Shown: positions 45,001 through 57,139 of the stretch, one piece after another
Numbering within the stretch: the stretch's first letter is position 1
Layout: each line of letters begins with the position of its first letter
Source of the DNA: Pelecanus crispus
Lineage: Eukaryota > Chordata > Aves > Pelecaniformes > Pelecanidae
Assembly: GCF_030463565.1 (NCBI RefSeq)
Contig: NC_134659.1
Coordinates: 8,874,511 to 8,938,510 of the forward strand
Reading direction: 5' to 3'
Length of the DNA: 64,000 nt
Notes under the pieces: generated by a model
Told to the model about the DNA's origin: nothing
The model's database searches: none
Seen by the model: the letters and a program-made list of their open reading frames with translations, nothing else
Made by a program: the position numbers and the translations under genes

Positions 45001-48000
45001 GTGTCTACCTGCTACCTGTCTGTGCTGGATTTGAGATGACCTGGGATTTCCATGCACCATTTTCCAGCACTCAGATTGACAACAGCAATGTGCTGCATAG
45101 ATTTCAGTAGGTCTTAACTCCTCCCAGGTCACAGGAAACTCGTCTGGGTGTGAGAATTGATGACTGCATCTGTATAGCTAGCATAAAATATTCAGATTTC
45201 ATTGCTACGGGGACAATGCTTTACCAAGACTTCATTTTTTCAGTACTCAGGTTCACCTCCTCCCCTCTGAATGCAAATTAGTTCCATTTGAAATACCGAT
45301 CCTCAATCCTGTGTACTTCACCCTAGCTTTATATCTGGCTCCTTCCAGAAGCATACAGCCCCTCTGACTGTTTCATGGTAGGGAGACTCTCCCTCCCAAA
45401 TGGCTCCTTTATGAAGCCCAGAAAACCAAACCCAGATGCCTGTTTGCAAAATTCCTACATAGCAACAGGGCAGACACAGGGTGAGACTAGACAGGGACTC
45501 TGCATGCCCCTGGGCAGTGCAGTTTTTCCTGCTGTAATTTAAGTCGTACCCCATGGCCACCAGTCTTGCACTGTGAGATGTTTCAGCCTATTTCAGGCCA
45601 GGGTCGGGTGGGTACCTAATCAGCGTGAGGGCCTTGCTCCTCAGGGACAGGTTTTATGCTGTGGCTCTGAATGACTCTTCCAGTCTTTAATATAATTGAT
45701 TTTAGTAATTACTTTAAATTCTAGATGCAAGATCTGGAGCTGACCCTGGACGTTGGCTGGGAGCTGGTGAAGGGATGGAGCGTGCTTACAGCAGGAAGTA
45801 GCCAGTTCCTTAAGATGGATTTCACCTTCTGATACAGTGAATCACATAACCCAGGTGAGCGGGGATGGATCTGGTCACTCCTCTCACCTCTCTCCCATTG
45901 CAGCGGGGCACGGCTGTGGTCGGCTGCAGCCTTGATGGCCACCTGCTCATGACTCCCTGTGTCATTTGCCATCTAAACTCTTCCTTCTTTCTTAGCTCCC
46001 AGACTCCAGTGTTACCCCATGTATGTTCATTCTTTGCTCCCATTCTTTCCTCATAGCTTTTCCCAAAATGAGCACCCAGGTTTTCTCTTGGTCAGGTCAG
46101 ATTAAACAGCACCAGGAAAACAACATGCCTGGGGTCAGGGGCAGGACTGACTTTCAGAGGGAGGGAAGGTGTAACGTAGTTAATAATTCACAAACGCAGC
46201 CCCTTCCCTTCCTGGTGCAGGGCCAGCCGGGATGTTATTGATTTGTCAGCAGGCTGCAGGGCTCTCTGCTGGGGCCGAGATGGGGTGGTGCCTTCCAAAG
46301 CAGGGATTGATCGCCTCTATATGCGCACAACAAGGGGGTTGTTGCAAGCGAGGGCCCGCGTTCTTGCTGATCCTGGGTGCATCTGTCACAGGCTGACACA
46401 GGAGCAATTAGTGCTGGGCTGAACGTTTGTGCCGTTGTGCTGGTGTGGGGTCGCTCTTTGCATTGTTAATGCCTCCTGGCTGTTTTGGTGGTGTGGCAGA
46501 GAACGAGAGGTTGGGTTTAGATATATATGTTTTAATCCTGGGGTGATTATACACATGAGGAAATTGCTAAGGATGTAAATGTAAGAAGAGTCACACTGGA
46601 TCAGACATATATGCCTGCTGAGCTCAGTGTTACTTCGTTTGTAGTGGCCCATAGAAAATCCCTCGGGAAGCATGTAGAAGAGAGCCAGGGTAACAGCATC
46701 ACTACCCCAGGGTGGGCTCCCCACCTTCAGAGATTCCCGTCTCAGAGAATTCCACTATTCCACTAGAACCACTAACCTGTATTTTCCCATCCCAAACTAT
46801 CACCTGGCTTTGCTTGTCTGCTTTATCCTGCCCCATTCCCCACAGGTAGCTGAATGCCTTGCCAGGGTCGGTGAAGGTAACACAGAGTCTCCTCCTGGAT
46901 TTGGGGTCCTGTATGGCTACAGGAACAGGTATTTTTTAGTGTTGGCAAGGAATTCCTTCCAAATTGTCTTGACAGAGATCTTCATGTATTTTGGTTTCAG
47001 TTTAATCTTCCTTTACAACATGGGGTGCAGTTCACTTGGGATCATCTGATCTGGTCTAATCCTTCTCCTCTAGAAGACAGGCCTGATGCCCTGCCTAGGG
47101 CGCTTGCTACAGACTTTTACGGGGCTTCCTGTTGCACAGCCCCAACCTTTGGCTGTCGCAAAACACACTCTCAGCTCTGCAGAGAGACAAGGTTCCCGAC
47201 ATGAAGTAAAGCAGCACCTTTGTTAGCCTGGAGAGGTGGAAGGGGAAGAGAAACAGGGATTTTGTTCTTTTTTTCCTCTGTAGACTGGGAAGGGGATGGC
47301 AGATAAGGAAAACTGTTGTATAAAGCCTAGCTAGCAAGAATGAGGAAAACCAGTACTTTCCTGTGCTGTGTGATGAGATTTTTTTTAGTTGGTTTAGCAC
47401 TGGCTGTGGTTGGGTACTGCCTAGCCTAGCTCATCTGGCCATTCAGGTCTGGATGTCACTTATGGACCGCATGTCAGTAGTCCACAGCTGCATGAGCAGA
47501 CAGCACTGTGTCCTTTTCTGCCTGAATGTATTGATGTGAACTAAATGAATCGTACAAATCAATAGAAGACAACGAGAATGGAACGCTCTGTTTTGCTAGA
47601 TCAGTTTAAAATTGGAAAACATTGCAGCTCCCTCTGCAGACCTCTCCCTGCCCCCCTGTCCAGGGTTCAGAAGGGTCACCCTGTAGCAGAAGGTCTGTAC
47701 ACAGCAGATTTCCATTTCCTTGGCAAGTTGAGTATCAACAAGCCCTGCCCGGAACGGGAGGCAACCGCTGCCCTGCCCTCGGGGCTGTGGGGGTAGGGCC
47801 CTGCAAGGGAACTGGCTGTGCAAGTGCGGGTGCGCCCGGCTACCTGGCATGCACAGGTCTGAGTGGGACACTGCAAATCCTTGTGACAAACCAGTTCATA
47901 TTGCTGGGCTTTGATTGCATTGCAAGATGTTTATCCCATCATGCATACCTATGCATTTTATCTCAAGTGCTGCCCGCAGCAAACGGAGAACAATTGTGGG

Positions 48001-48587
48001 ACAATGTACAACGATTGGAAATGCTTAATCCACTGATCTCAGGCCAAACCTCCATGGGAGGACATGGATTCTCCATGAGGGTTTGGGGAATGTTTGCTGG
48101 GTGCCAAGAAATATCTTTCACTTAGAGCTGAAAGCTATCCAACAAGCCAGGGCTGAATTAATTTCTGACCTAAACACTCCTCGTTCCAGATGGGCTGGAA
48201 ATTGTTAGATACGGGAATGATGAGTGCAGAAGACATAGCTAGAGTAGTTCGTACTAGGGAAGGAATCATTCCTCTCCTGAACACTGAACATGTGCAATGG
48301 GCATATCTGTAATTATATGATTACACCCTGTTTATACCTGGCCCTCTCCCTGCAGGGAGTGTCAAAATAAGTGGAAGGATGTGCTTGAGTTGCCAGTTGA
48401 GGGCTGGGCTCTCCTTTCAGTTTGTGAGATTTCCTACCTGATCGTCAGCAGCACTGCAGCAGAATGTACGTACACTGGAGATTAACATTTCATGAGCAAG
48501 TTTAATATCAGCATTCTCTACCTTGATCATTTGACTTTGTAACCTTAATGTGCTATTAGCATGGCTTCTTGTCGGTAATCCTTAAAT
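42001..48587. other. Intergenic region between the tubulin promoter and the inverted-repeat block
   Basis: About 6.6 kb without a supportable gene. Open frames up to 167 codons (47622-48125 plus) show no domain, and overlapping frames occur on the opposite strand. No RNA gene or intact mobile element was recognised. Confidence 0.55.
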
Positions 48588-48703
48588 AAGATCCTGTTTT
48601 TAATGGCCTTAAATACATTCCCTGTTTTTACATCTTACCTTATTTGTTCTTCCAACTGTTTTAATCCCGCTCCTGCAAGCATGGACTTGACTACCTGCCC
48701 TAT
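48588..48703 (+). repeat. Left arm of a 116-bp inverted repeat
   Basis: From AAGATCCTGTTTTTAATGGC to GACTACCTGCCCTAT. Its reverse complement occurs at 49892-50007 with 115 of 116 bases equal; the single difference is a C/T change at a CpG. The spacer is 1188 bp. Confidence 0.93.
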
Positions 48704-49390
48704 TTTTTTGTTCTTTGCAAGTCCACATTGCAGGGGCTGCTGCCATTCCCTGCTTATTTTGAATGCTATTTCAGCCCTGACTTGCAGACAGTACTTCTTC
48801 CCTGCCTGCTTTGCTGCTGGTCTGCAGTAACAAACCTCCTATCTGACATTTGTCGAAGCTGAAACAGCTTCTCCATCAAGTCCGCTTCTTTTTTCTTTAC
48901 AGTTAAAAAGCCTTCTGAATTACCTATTCACAGTGCCATCTCCGTATTGTGAGGTTCGTGCTGCTGTGCTGGTTGGTACCCTCCATCTCAAATTATGTCA
49001 GGCTTTGGTTAACTGTATTGCCTGTATTGGTTAAACTTCTTGGCCTGGGTTCTATTTGTTACCTGGGAGTAAATGGACCCCAGCCTACAAATTTTGTTAC
49101 GTTCTCCACCACTGACTTTTGGTTTAGATACTGAAAATGCACGTTGTCCTGTTCTGCTACAATAATTGAACTCTTTGTGTGTGGGTAACTAAAATGACCC
49201 ATTAAACCAGATCTCTCTCACTGTGAAGTTAACCTTCTTCCCCTGGGCAAGCAGCAGCACCATCTACCAACTTGTATTTCCAGCGTTTAGACATTCCTAT
49301 CTGTACTGATTCTTTACTGCGTGGTTCTTTTGACCAAGAAACCGGTCAGCTGATGGTGCAGTTAGCAAATGTGGCAAACAGTTTGCATCC
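48704..49390. other. Spacer between left inverted-repeat arm and LTR
   Basis: About 690 bp, moderately AT-rich. No gene or known repeat was recognised and no transposase-like reading frame was seen. Confidence 0.5.
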
Positions 49391-49845
49391 TGTACTGGTT
49401 TTGGCTGGGATAGAGTTAAATTTCTTCATAGCAGCTAGTATGGGGCTGTGTTTTGGATCTGTGCTGAAAACGGTGTTGATAACACAGGGATGACCAAAGG
49501 GATATTCCATACCATATGATGTCACACTCAGCATGTAAAGCTAGGGGGTGGAGGGTGGAGGGGCTGCTGTTCCTCGGGGACTGGCTGGGCATCATCAGTC
49601 AGTTGGTGGTGAGCAATTGCTTTCTTCTGCGCCACTTTTTTCCTTGGGTTTTATTTTTCCTCTCTCTTTGTTGTGTTTTTTCCCTTACTTTTTTTTAAAT
49701 TTCTTTTTAATTATTAAACTGTGTTTATCTCAACCGACAAGTTTTTCTCACTTTTACCCTTCTGATTCTCCCCCCCATCCCACTGCAGGGGAGCGAGCAA
49801 GTGGCTGTGTGGTGCTTAGTTGCTGGCCTGGGTTAAACCACAACA
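49391..49845 (+). mobile_element. Solo LTR of an avian endogenous retrovirus, between inverted repeats
   Basis: Starts TGTACTGGTTTTGGCTGGGA and ends TTAAACCACAACA. It contains the AGTATGGGGCTGTG block, GATATTCCATACCATATGAT, a GTCACACTCAGCATGTAAAG promoter-like region, ATTATTAAACTGTGTTTATC and GTGGTGCTTAGTTGCTGG. It belongs with the LTR in KDM5B intron 2 but carries an internal deletion after GGGATG. No coding region adjoins it. The 5 bases on either side (CATCC and TGGCC) do not match, so no target duplication remains. Confidence 0.85.
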
Positions 49846-49891
49846 TGGCCATAGTGCAGAGATGCCACTGGCAGGGCTGTATCCATCTGTG

Positions 49892-50007
49892 ATAGGGCAG
49901 GTAGTCAAGTCCATGCTTGCAGGAGCAGGATTAAAACAGTTGGAAGAACAAATAAGGTAAGATGTAAAAACAGGGAATGTATTTAAGGCCATTAAAAACA
50001 GGATCTT
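49892..50007 (-). repeat. Right arm of the 116-bp inverted repeat
   Basis: Reverse complement of 48588-48703 with one mismatch. It starts 46 bases after the end of the LTR at 49391-49845. Similarity stops sharply at both ends of both arms. Confidence 0.93.
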
Positions 50008-52330
50008 GTGGCAGCAGGGATTGGGTGAAGTGTCACAGATCTCAGTCAGTTCTTGCTATCTTAAGTGCATACAGGCTGGTTTTAAAGAGAATACAATGGC
50101 TCGTTGACCAATAAAGCAGGTAGGAACATAAACTGCTCTGTGGACCGTCTCAGATTTGAGATCCCCAGTGAACCTGTGGTGACACTGACCGATTGCAGAG
50201 GAACATTGGAAAAGAGCTGAGCATTTATTTCCCCATTAGCCTTGAAGAGCTAAATGCACAGTGCATACGGACTCAGCCAAAGAGTTCCAGGCAGTACAGT
50301 AACCTGCAGAGGGGTGCGTATACACGGCAGAACGGCTTTGCAGGTGCACAGCAGGACCCCCACTGCAACCGGTGCACCCAGTTCAGCACTGCACTGGCCT
50401 TCTGGTGCAGCTGCACAAGGCAACAACCTCTCTTCACTGACATCTGTGTCAACACCAATTAAACATCAGTTTAGCTGGATCAGCAGCACTATAAATCTGG
50501 CCTGGAAGGCAGGGGATGCCAAGAATTAGAGTGGGAGGGTCCCAGTAGACAGAAGCTGCACCTTATGCTGTGCTGCTCTGAGTACGTGCAGCACTGGGCA
50601 CTGTGGCTTCACCTCTCCCAAAATCAGGAACTGGGTCTCAGGTACAGGCCAGCTGCACACAAACATTGCCTTTCGGTGCTAGCATACTGGGTTTCCAACG
50701 GAAATCCCCAAATCCCAGCAAGGCCCTGGAGGGAAGGGATGGAACCAGATCCCTGTGAGCGGTGCTGGCATCGTGGGGGCCTTGCGGAGCATCGGTACCA
50801 GAGCCAAACAGGGGGGGGCCTGTGGCTGCAGCAGGGATCGAGCTGCTGACACCCGCAGCTACATCTCTCACTCCTGGTTATTCCTTGTCAAGGGAGGTTC
50901 CTCCCACCAGAGTCTGAAGCTGCACCTTTCTCCCAAGTATTTTTTCTCCTCCGGAGTTGGGTCCCATGTTTGCTGAGTCCCAGCAATTCTTTCCTCCTAC
51001 CCTTTTTTGGTGCTAGCCCCTTGGACCTGCCACAGTTTGACAGAGAACTGAGTCCTTTTGCCTGTTTTAGAGCACAGGAGTCACAGACTGCTCCCTTCCC
51101 AGGAAAGCACGAGGCAGCAAGTTCTTGGAGCCACGTCCTCATGCTCCATTGCCAGAGATTCCAGATTAACCAGGGATTCTGCAATGAGTTGCGGTCTGGA
51201 CGTTCGCCATGGAAAGAGCACGCTGTTAATAGTGTTCCAGGCAGCGTGCAGAGCCAGCTGCTCGAGGAGGGGAAGGATACCTGTGCTGACATGGCTTTGC
51301 TTATTTTCCCTTGCTCTCAGGGCATCTCTTCCAGCTGGGTTTGAACAATGGCAGAGGGTGACTCCTGGCAGCACTCACACAAGAGCACTCTGCCTCTGCA
51401 GGCACAGCGATTAAGGCTAGCAACTGTCTCCCTTCCTCCAGGGGAATTCAGAGACTCTTGGAAGATAAGGAACATGAAAGAGGGAGCAGAAGCACAGCTG
51501 AGTATACACACACTCCCTGCTGCTTCCCCAGCGAGGAGGAGCATGGATAAACAAGGCCATGGAGGGAACTCCCCTAGCGCAGCTTCTCACCCCAGGGTCA
51601 TGTGGCTCCTATCGACGCCACAAATTGCCCTGAAAGACTTTTCAAGGACAGACTTTGCCTGCAGTTCTGACCTGTCCTGCCAGGCTAACACCCGCCAGGA
51701 AGGCAGGCTGCTGCAAAAAACAGCTCTGGCTCTTACTACTTTGGCCTCCTCTGGTGGCTGAACGGTAGCTGCTTTGGTCAGGACATGCCCCACTTTCAGG
51801 CCCAAGTGCATTTAGGAGATTACAGCCTGCCTGGGGCTGTTCCCCTCCACCCCCAGCCTACACGTCTGATATAATTGTGCCAAGGAGGGAAGGCTAACTC
51901 GGTATTTCTCCGTGCAGAAGCTGTATCTGAACAGTTCATATTTTAACCAAAGATAAAACTGAAGCCCCTAGGAAGCGGCCAAGTGATGATCAAGGGATAT
52001 ATCGTGTGCCACAAGCTGTTTCCACCCGTGTAGCGCGCTCAGATTCAGACATGCAGTACATAAAAAGCTGAACTGCAGCAACCCCTAGGTTGGGCTGTGC
52101 CATTCTGGATTACGTTTTAGGAAAGATGCAATAAACAATTTTTCCAGAGCCTGCTTCCCCCTCTCAAGGAGGTGGAAGCGTTATCTCAGTGACCCAGGAA
52201 CGTGCTCATTCTTCCTCAGTGATTGCATTTAGGGAGCAAAGCACTTGGTTTTTACTCTGCATGGTCAGATAATTTTCAGACGCCAGTGCACTTCCTCTGA
52301 AGCACACTCCTGCGAAGATAGTCAAACATC
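50008..52330. other. Intergenic sequence between inverted repeat and LTR fragment
   Basis: 2.3 kb. Overlapping short open frames on both strands (for example 50888-51761) have no recognisable product. Nothing else was identified. Confidence 0.5.
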
Positions 52331-52422
52331 CCTGTGTTATCAACACCGTTTTCAGCACAAATCATAGCCCCATACTAGCTACTATGAAGAAAATTAACTC
52401 TATCCCAGCTAAAACCAGCACA
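52331..52422 (-). mobile_element. Truncated LTR fragment (5' end only), minus orientation
   Basis: The reverse complement starts TGTGCTGGTTTTAGCTGGGA and runs through TTCTTCATAGTAGCTAGTAT and GTGCTGAAAACGGTGTTGAT to AACACAGGG. This matches the first about 100 bases of the LTR at 49391. The rest of the LTR is missing. Confidence 0.85.
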
Positions 52423-52745
52423 GCTTCTCTCACTCATCCGGGGGGAGCAGCCCCACAGGTCAGTAACTCTCATCTGGATACCATCCAGCAGGGAGGCTAC
52501 CATCTCCCTCTTCTCTGCCCTCAGCAACACAAAAAGGTCCAGCTGCGTGTGTAAGAAAGCTGCACTTTAAGAACCTGGCTGATTCACAGCTCCGCACAAA
52601 AGTATTTATGCTGAAATGCATAACAGAAATTATTGGTTAAAAGGAGCATAACGCTGGCTTTTATCAAAGCCCTCATTTTCTCTTTGCACTTCTATGGCAA
52701 ATTCCACTCATCTGCTGTGGTTTCTTTCCATGTCTCCCAGCAGCT

Positions 52746-52788
52746 GCAAAATACTTGGTGGTTTTAGGCAAAATACTTGGTGGTTTAG
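52746..52788. repeat. 22-bp tandem duplication
   Basis: Two adjacent copies of GCAAAATACTTGGTGGTTTAG-like sequence; the first has one extra T. Confidence 0.85.
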
Positions 52789-55590
52789 TGTTCCTTTGAT
52801 TCTAGGGTTTGGCCTTTATTAACCTGGCTTTGCGGGAGGCAGGGAAGCATTTCCCTGCACCATTTGCTGAAGGACCCCGAAGCTGTTTCCTCCCTATTGT
52901 TTCCTTTCCTCCTACTTTTCTTGTTCCTGCCAGGGAGTGTAATGTCAGGCATGTAAAATGACCTTCAGAGAATATTCATAATACATTTCAGATACCTCTC
53001 TTCTCCCAAACACCCACGCATTGTAGAAACTGCCCGTGCTGATACGGCAGTGTCTCTTCACACAGTGTAACAGTTCTGCTCTGTAGTGCTGGTGGTTTAG
53101 GGGAAACAAGCAAGGCAAGGTATGTAAGAGATGTAATGCCCAGAATACCTCTCCTAGCAAAACTGGCCTGGTTTTTGTCAATCCACAGCTCTTTTCTGAA
53201 CTCTGCTGAGCTCCTCGTCTGCATATATGGTGGCAGCAAGTTCCGCAGACACACTGAGCTGCAAATATTGCAAAGATCCTGCCTTAAGCCCTCCTGGCTG
53301 CCCCGGTGAGGACCAGCAGGAATGGCAGAGCTCCACGACACAGCAGGGAGGCAAACAGCAAAGTCCTGCAAGCTATTATTTCGAAGTCCATATTGTCATA
53401 ACTGCTCTGCCAAAGATTTCTTCTGTTAAGAGATGAGCAATCACTGAGAGACCTTGGGTGTTGTCAGGCCCAGAAACCAAGAACTTTTTGCTGACTTGCA
53501 GAGCTGGGGAAAGAGGGACCCAGGAGTCCCTGCTCCAAGCACCACTTAGCTATTTCAGTGAAATGTACTTAATTTAGGGAAGGAAGAATGTGAATGCGAC
53601 CTCTTATCAAGGGATGACTTGTGGCAGTTACCCAAGACAGCTCAGCTGATCTCACAGTCTCCTGCTGCCAAAAATGGGAAGACCTGCACCCTGCCATTGC
53701 CTCCTGATTCTCTCATGCAGGCTGCAGAGCTCCAACTCCCATGCTTCAACCCAGCAGCCCAGGAAAAGAAGCGGTAGCTTTACACTAATTTAGCAAATTG
53801 ATCAGTCTCAGCAAAGGGTTCAGCAGCTGGCTTGAGGGAGAGGTTTGGGTGGGAAAGGGAGCAGAGAGGTGAAGTTACACACGGTGTGTCAGCCAAAGCC
53901 CAGACCAATACCTGAGTCAGAGTGGAGCAAGATTTGTTTTTATCCATTGTAAAAACATTCATATTTATGGTATATGAACACCTAACCAGTACAAACAGGC
54001 ACGCTTTAAATTCAGATTAGGAAGCAATTATTTGCCCCCACCCAAAAGCAGCACTGAAGCAAGGCCCCAAGTGCTGGAGGTTTTGTGTCCTGCCATGCAC
54101 AACCCTCGCCCACCTCCCTGGTGGGATTGGCCGGTGCAAGGGAGCAGGTTTGTTAGTATTCCCTCTCTTGGCAGTGCTACAGCTTAACGCAGAATGGGTC
54201 TTACAAGTAAAGTCTATGCAGCTATTTATGTAGAAGAATCTATTTTTAAATTAATTTAAAAGTGACCTGCATGTGGAAGTACGGGTTCGTGCTCTGTCTT
54301 GTTGATGACGATAAAGAAAGACAGGCTGCAAGGTGAGCGTTAACAGGTCTTGTGTAAGTGCTACCTGTACCTGAAGGCTGTGTCTTGTCTATCCTTCTTT
54401 TCTTTTGCAAGATCTCATGGTACAAAAGCTTCCTCCTGTGAATTCCTAACAGACTGTATATTTCTTCTTAGCATTTCCACAATCTGTGTGATCCTACTTC
54501 ATATTTAAAAGTCAGCAGGAACCAAACCTGGAGCCCGTGGAGGATATATCCATTCAGCACATCTCTCACACTGAAGGGCAGGAGGAGCTTTCATTACTCA
54601 CCATCACGGAGCAATACCACACTGAAGCAGATTCAAATCGCTGCAGTGCTGATGTGAAGGCGGCCTTTGATGCGAGGTCTCCCATCTCTCCAGGAAGTGT
54701 TCTACTGACTGGGAAAAGCTGCCGCTGCCACCTCAACTCCATCCCTGTGCCACCCACCAACTACTCCCCAATATCAGGAATCCATATGTACCCTTTTTTT
54801 GGAGAAGTGTAATTTACTCAGCATTAATCAAGCCAATATCCACAAGCCTGTTCTGCACAGTTCAAAATGAAACTATTGTACAGCACATTTTATATTTTAG
54901 CAACATGAACTATAATCTAGGTATTATGCGTCAGAACACATTCCCTAATAGACAACAATCGAAGTGAAAGTATGAAATTAAAGTGACGCGATCCCACTAT
55001 TTTACTGTGCCTGCGCAGAACCCAAATGAAGCTCTCCCGCCCTTCTAGGTATGCTTCCTTGATGAATCTGTGCAGTTACTGGGCTTAGGGCTAAAAGACA
55101 AGAAGGGCAGGAGGAGAACACAGCTCTCTCATGTCAAGCGCGCATCTGACGCGTTCAGCAAGGACATAGCACAAGACTCACCTCCCGCCCAAGCGAGAGC
55201 CTTAATCACCAGGCTATGGAGTTATGCCTCCCTCCCTCCCATTAACACATCTTGACTGCCTGCAGCAGAGGCTTCTGGTAGAGCAGCCCCAGAACAGCCA
55301 ACCTTAAAAGTGCAGGTGCTCAAGCACTGGAAGAAGAAAGGGCTTGTTTCTCCCCCACCGCTGTCAGGATGCCTTTCTGGAAAATCTACCTGAGGCTGTG
55401 CCTGCCTTACAGACTCCTGCCAGCAAAACTGTTTTAGTAGAGGAGCGAGGAAAAGGTCTCTCCCACAGCCTTGTGGCAGCAACATTGCTAATCTTTAAGT
55501 ACAACTGATCTTGACTTTGGTGGCAAATACAAATTCATCATCCCAGCGCAATGACAGCGCAATCCTTCCAGCTGGATTGGTACCAAAAGT
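52789..55590. other. Intergenic sequence upstream of the RABIF 3' end
   Basis: 2.8 kb with no supportable gene. Short open frames on both strands have no recognised domain. Confidence 0.5.
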
Positions 55591-56899
55591 GTTTTATTAG
55601 CATAGCATACCGATACACCTCCTGCAGTAAGGCATGTCCTCTGTGACCCAAGACGATCACTGTAAAGCTGCTGTGTTATTCATACAGGGGTCTGCAAACA
55701 GGGAATGCAAACTGGACCACAATTACCAAAAGATAAATACAGTGAGAACCATGGCTGCCGCAGCCTCCTTCAAGTTTCAATCAGTTTTGTGTCCATCTTA
55801 TAAAGGCAGAGACCAAAACCGGGCATAATATCGCAGCACTGCTCCTACCTGCTGCTTTTACAGAAATTCCTTCCCGACCTCTCCGTTTAATACACACACG
55901 GCTGTTTCGACATTCTTCAGCACTGAGACACGCAGTCAGTGGACACTGCTTGTCCAGTGATTCAAATTCTTTGCAGGTTGGAATCTCTTCATTCTTGCTG
56001 CCTGGAAATACTATGACCTTGCACATTTTCTTTATTTGCCATTCTATCACCCTATGATGTCTGCAAACTCTACCTGTATCTTATTTTATTTCCAAGTACT
56101 CAGTGGATAAAACTGCATACAATGTTAGTTAAAATGCCTTACACGCACTTGAGGTGCCATATACTCTTACAGGTTACAGTTGTCAAGTAGGGTGAGCTTT
56201 TAGAGAACCTAAATGTTAGGGTATGGGGCAGGGAACATTTCTTCTGAAAATCAACAGAAGATACAGCCTTAAACCCTATAACTGCTTTGGCTGTAGTTCA
56301 GACAATTTAAGCTGCCACGATGACTCAACGCAGCAGTCCCGTCCTCCCCTTGCCCTCGTGCCAGTGCCCACATTTACATGGCTGTGTCACAAACTGATCA
56401 GCCTGAAAGACATCTTAGCATGTCTGAAACACTGCAGCCACACAAAGAAGATGTGACACAGAGCAGCCAGGATGGCTGGGGCTGCTTCTAGCAGCAGCGG
56501 CAGATCAAGCTATTTGGCAAAATTGTCAGGGTGAGCTGTCCCTGCAGCTCACGGGGGACCCTCCCACCAACGCCGCCCTTCCCGTGCGGGCTCGGGTGAG
56601 GAGCCGGCTGTGCCGGTGCCGCGCTTCTTGGTGCTGGTCAGTCCGTGGGTCTGGGCTGTGGGGCGAGCAGCCGGGCTGTGGTCGGTCGGGTGCGGGGCGG
56701 CCAGGCCGCGGTCGGTCGGGTGCGGGGCGGCCGGGCCGGGGCAGCCATCACGGGCCTGCGGGGCGGCCGGGCCGGGGCAGCCCGCTGGCCTTGGCTCCGT
56801 CCGTGGCTGCCGGGCCGCGGGGCGGGCGGGTTCCCGCCGGCCGAGCCCAGCCCCCCAGGCGCCTGCCCGCGCCCGTCGCCCCCGTCCCCCGCCCAGGCG
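55591..56899 (-). other. Probable RABIF 3' UTR and candidate poly(A) signals
   Basis: Downstream of the RABIF stop codon the first 340 bases are GC-rich, then the sequence turns AT-rich. AATAAA motifs on the RABIF strand occur at 56085-56090, 56031-56036 and 55593-55598. Any of these could end the transcript; I cannot choose. The segment near 55.8 kb looks like an old degenerate repeat, but I cannot name it. Confidence 0.45.
56681..56782. repeat. GC-rich direct repeats in the RABIF 3' region
   Basis: A 30-bp unit beginning GTCGGTCGGGTGCGGGGCGG occurs twice in tandem (56681-56740). A 26-bp unit (56721-56746) overlaps it and recurs at 56757-56782. On the RABIF transcript these are C-rich. Confidence 0.85.
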
Positions 56900-57139
56900 T
56901 CACTCGTGGGCCACGCGCTCCAGCGCCACGTAGAAGCTGTCCTTGTCGTCGAGGCAGTGCCAGCCGATGGGCCCCGCCTCGCAGTCGGCGCACACCAGGA
57001 ACTTGACGTTGCCCACGTCGCGGGTGAAGCCCACGTTCTCGAAGGAGAACATGTCGCGCACCAGCCAGTGCTCCCGCACCACGTCCCCGCCGCCGCCCGC
57101 CGCCGCCGCCGCCTTCTTCCTCATGGCGGGCAGGAGGAG
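56900..57139 (-). CDS. RABIF: RABIF coding exon 2
   Basis: Starts LLLPAMRKK after a CCCGCAG acceptor and ends ALERVAHE and TGA at 56902-56900. It contains EHWLVRDMFSFENVGFTRDV, the second zinc pair in CADCEAGPIGWHC and the Rab-contact region. Confidence 0.97.
   Translation of the reverse strand, partial: LLLPAMRKKAAAAAGGGGDVVREHWLVRDMFSFENVGFTRDVGNVKFLVCADCEAGPIGWHCLDDKDSFYVALERVAHE

Noticed and set aside
48588-50007. Calling the inverted-repeat block a complete DNA transposon
   Set aside because: No transposase-like frame and no matching target duplication outside the arms; kept as an unexplained inverted repeat.
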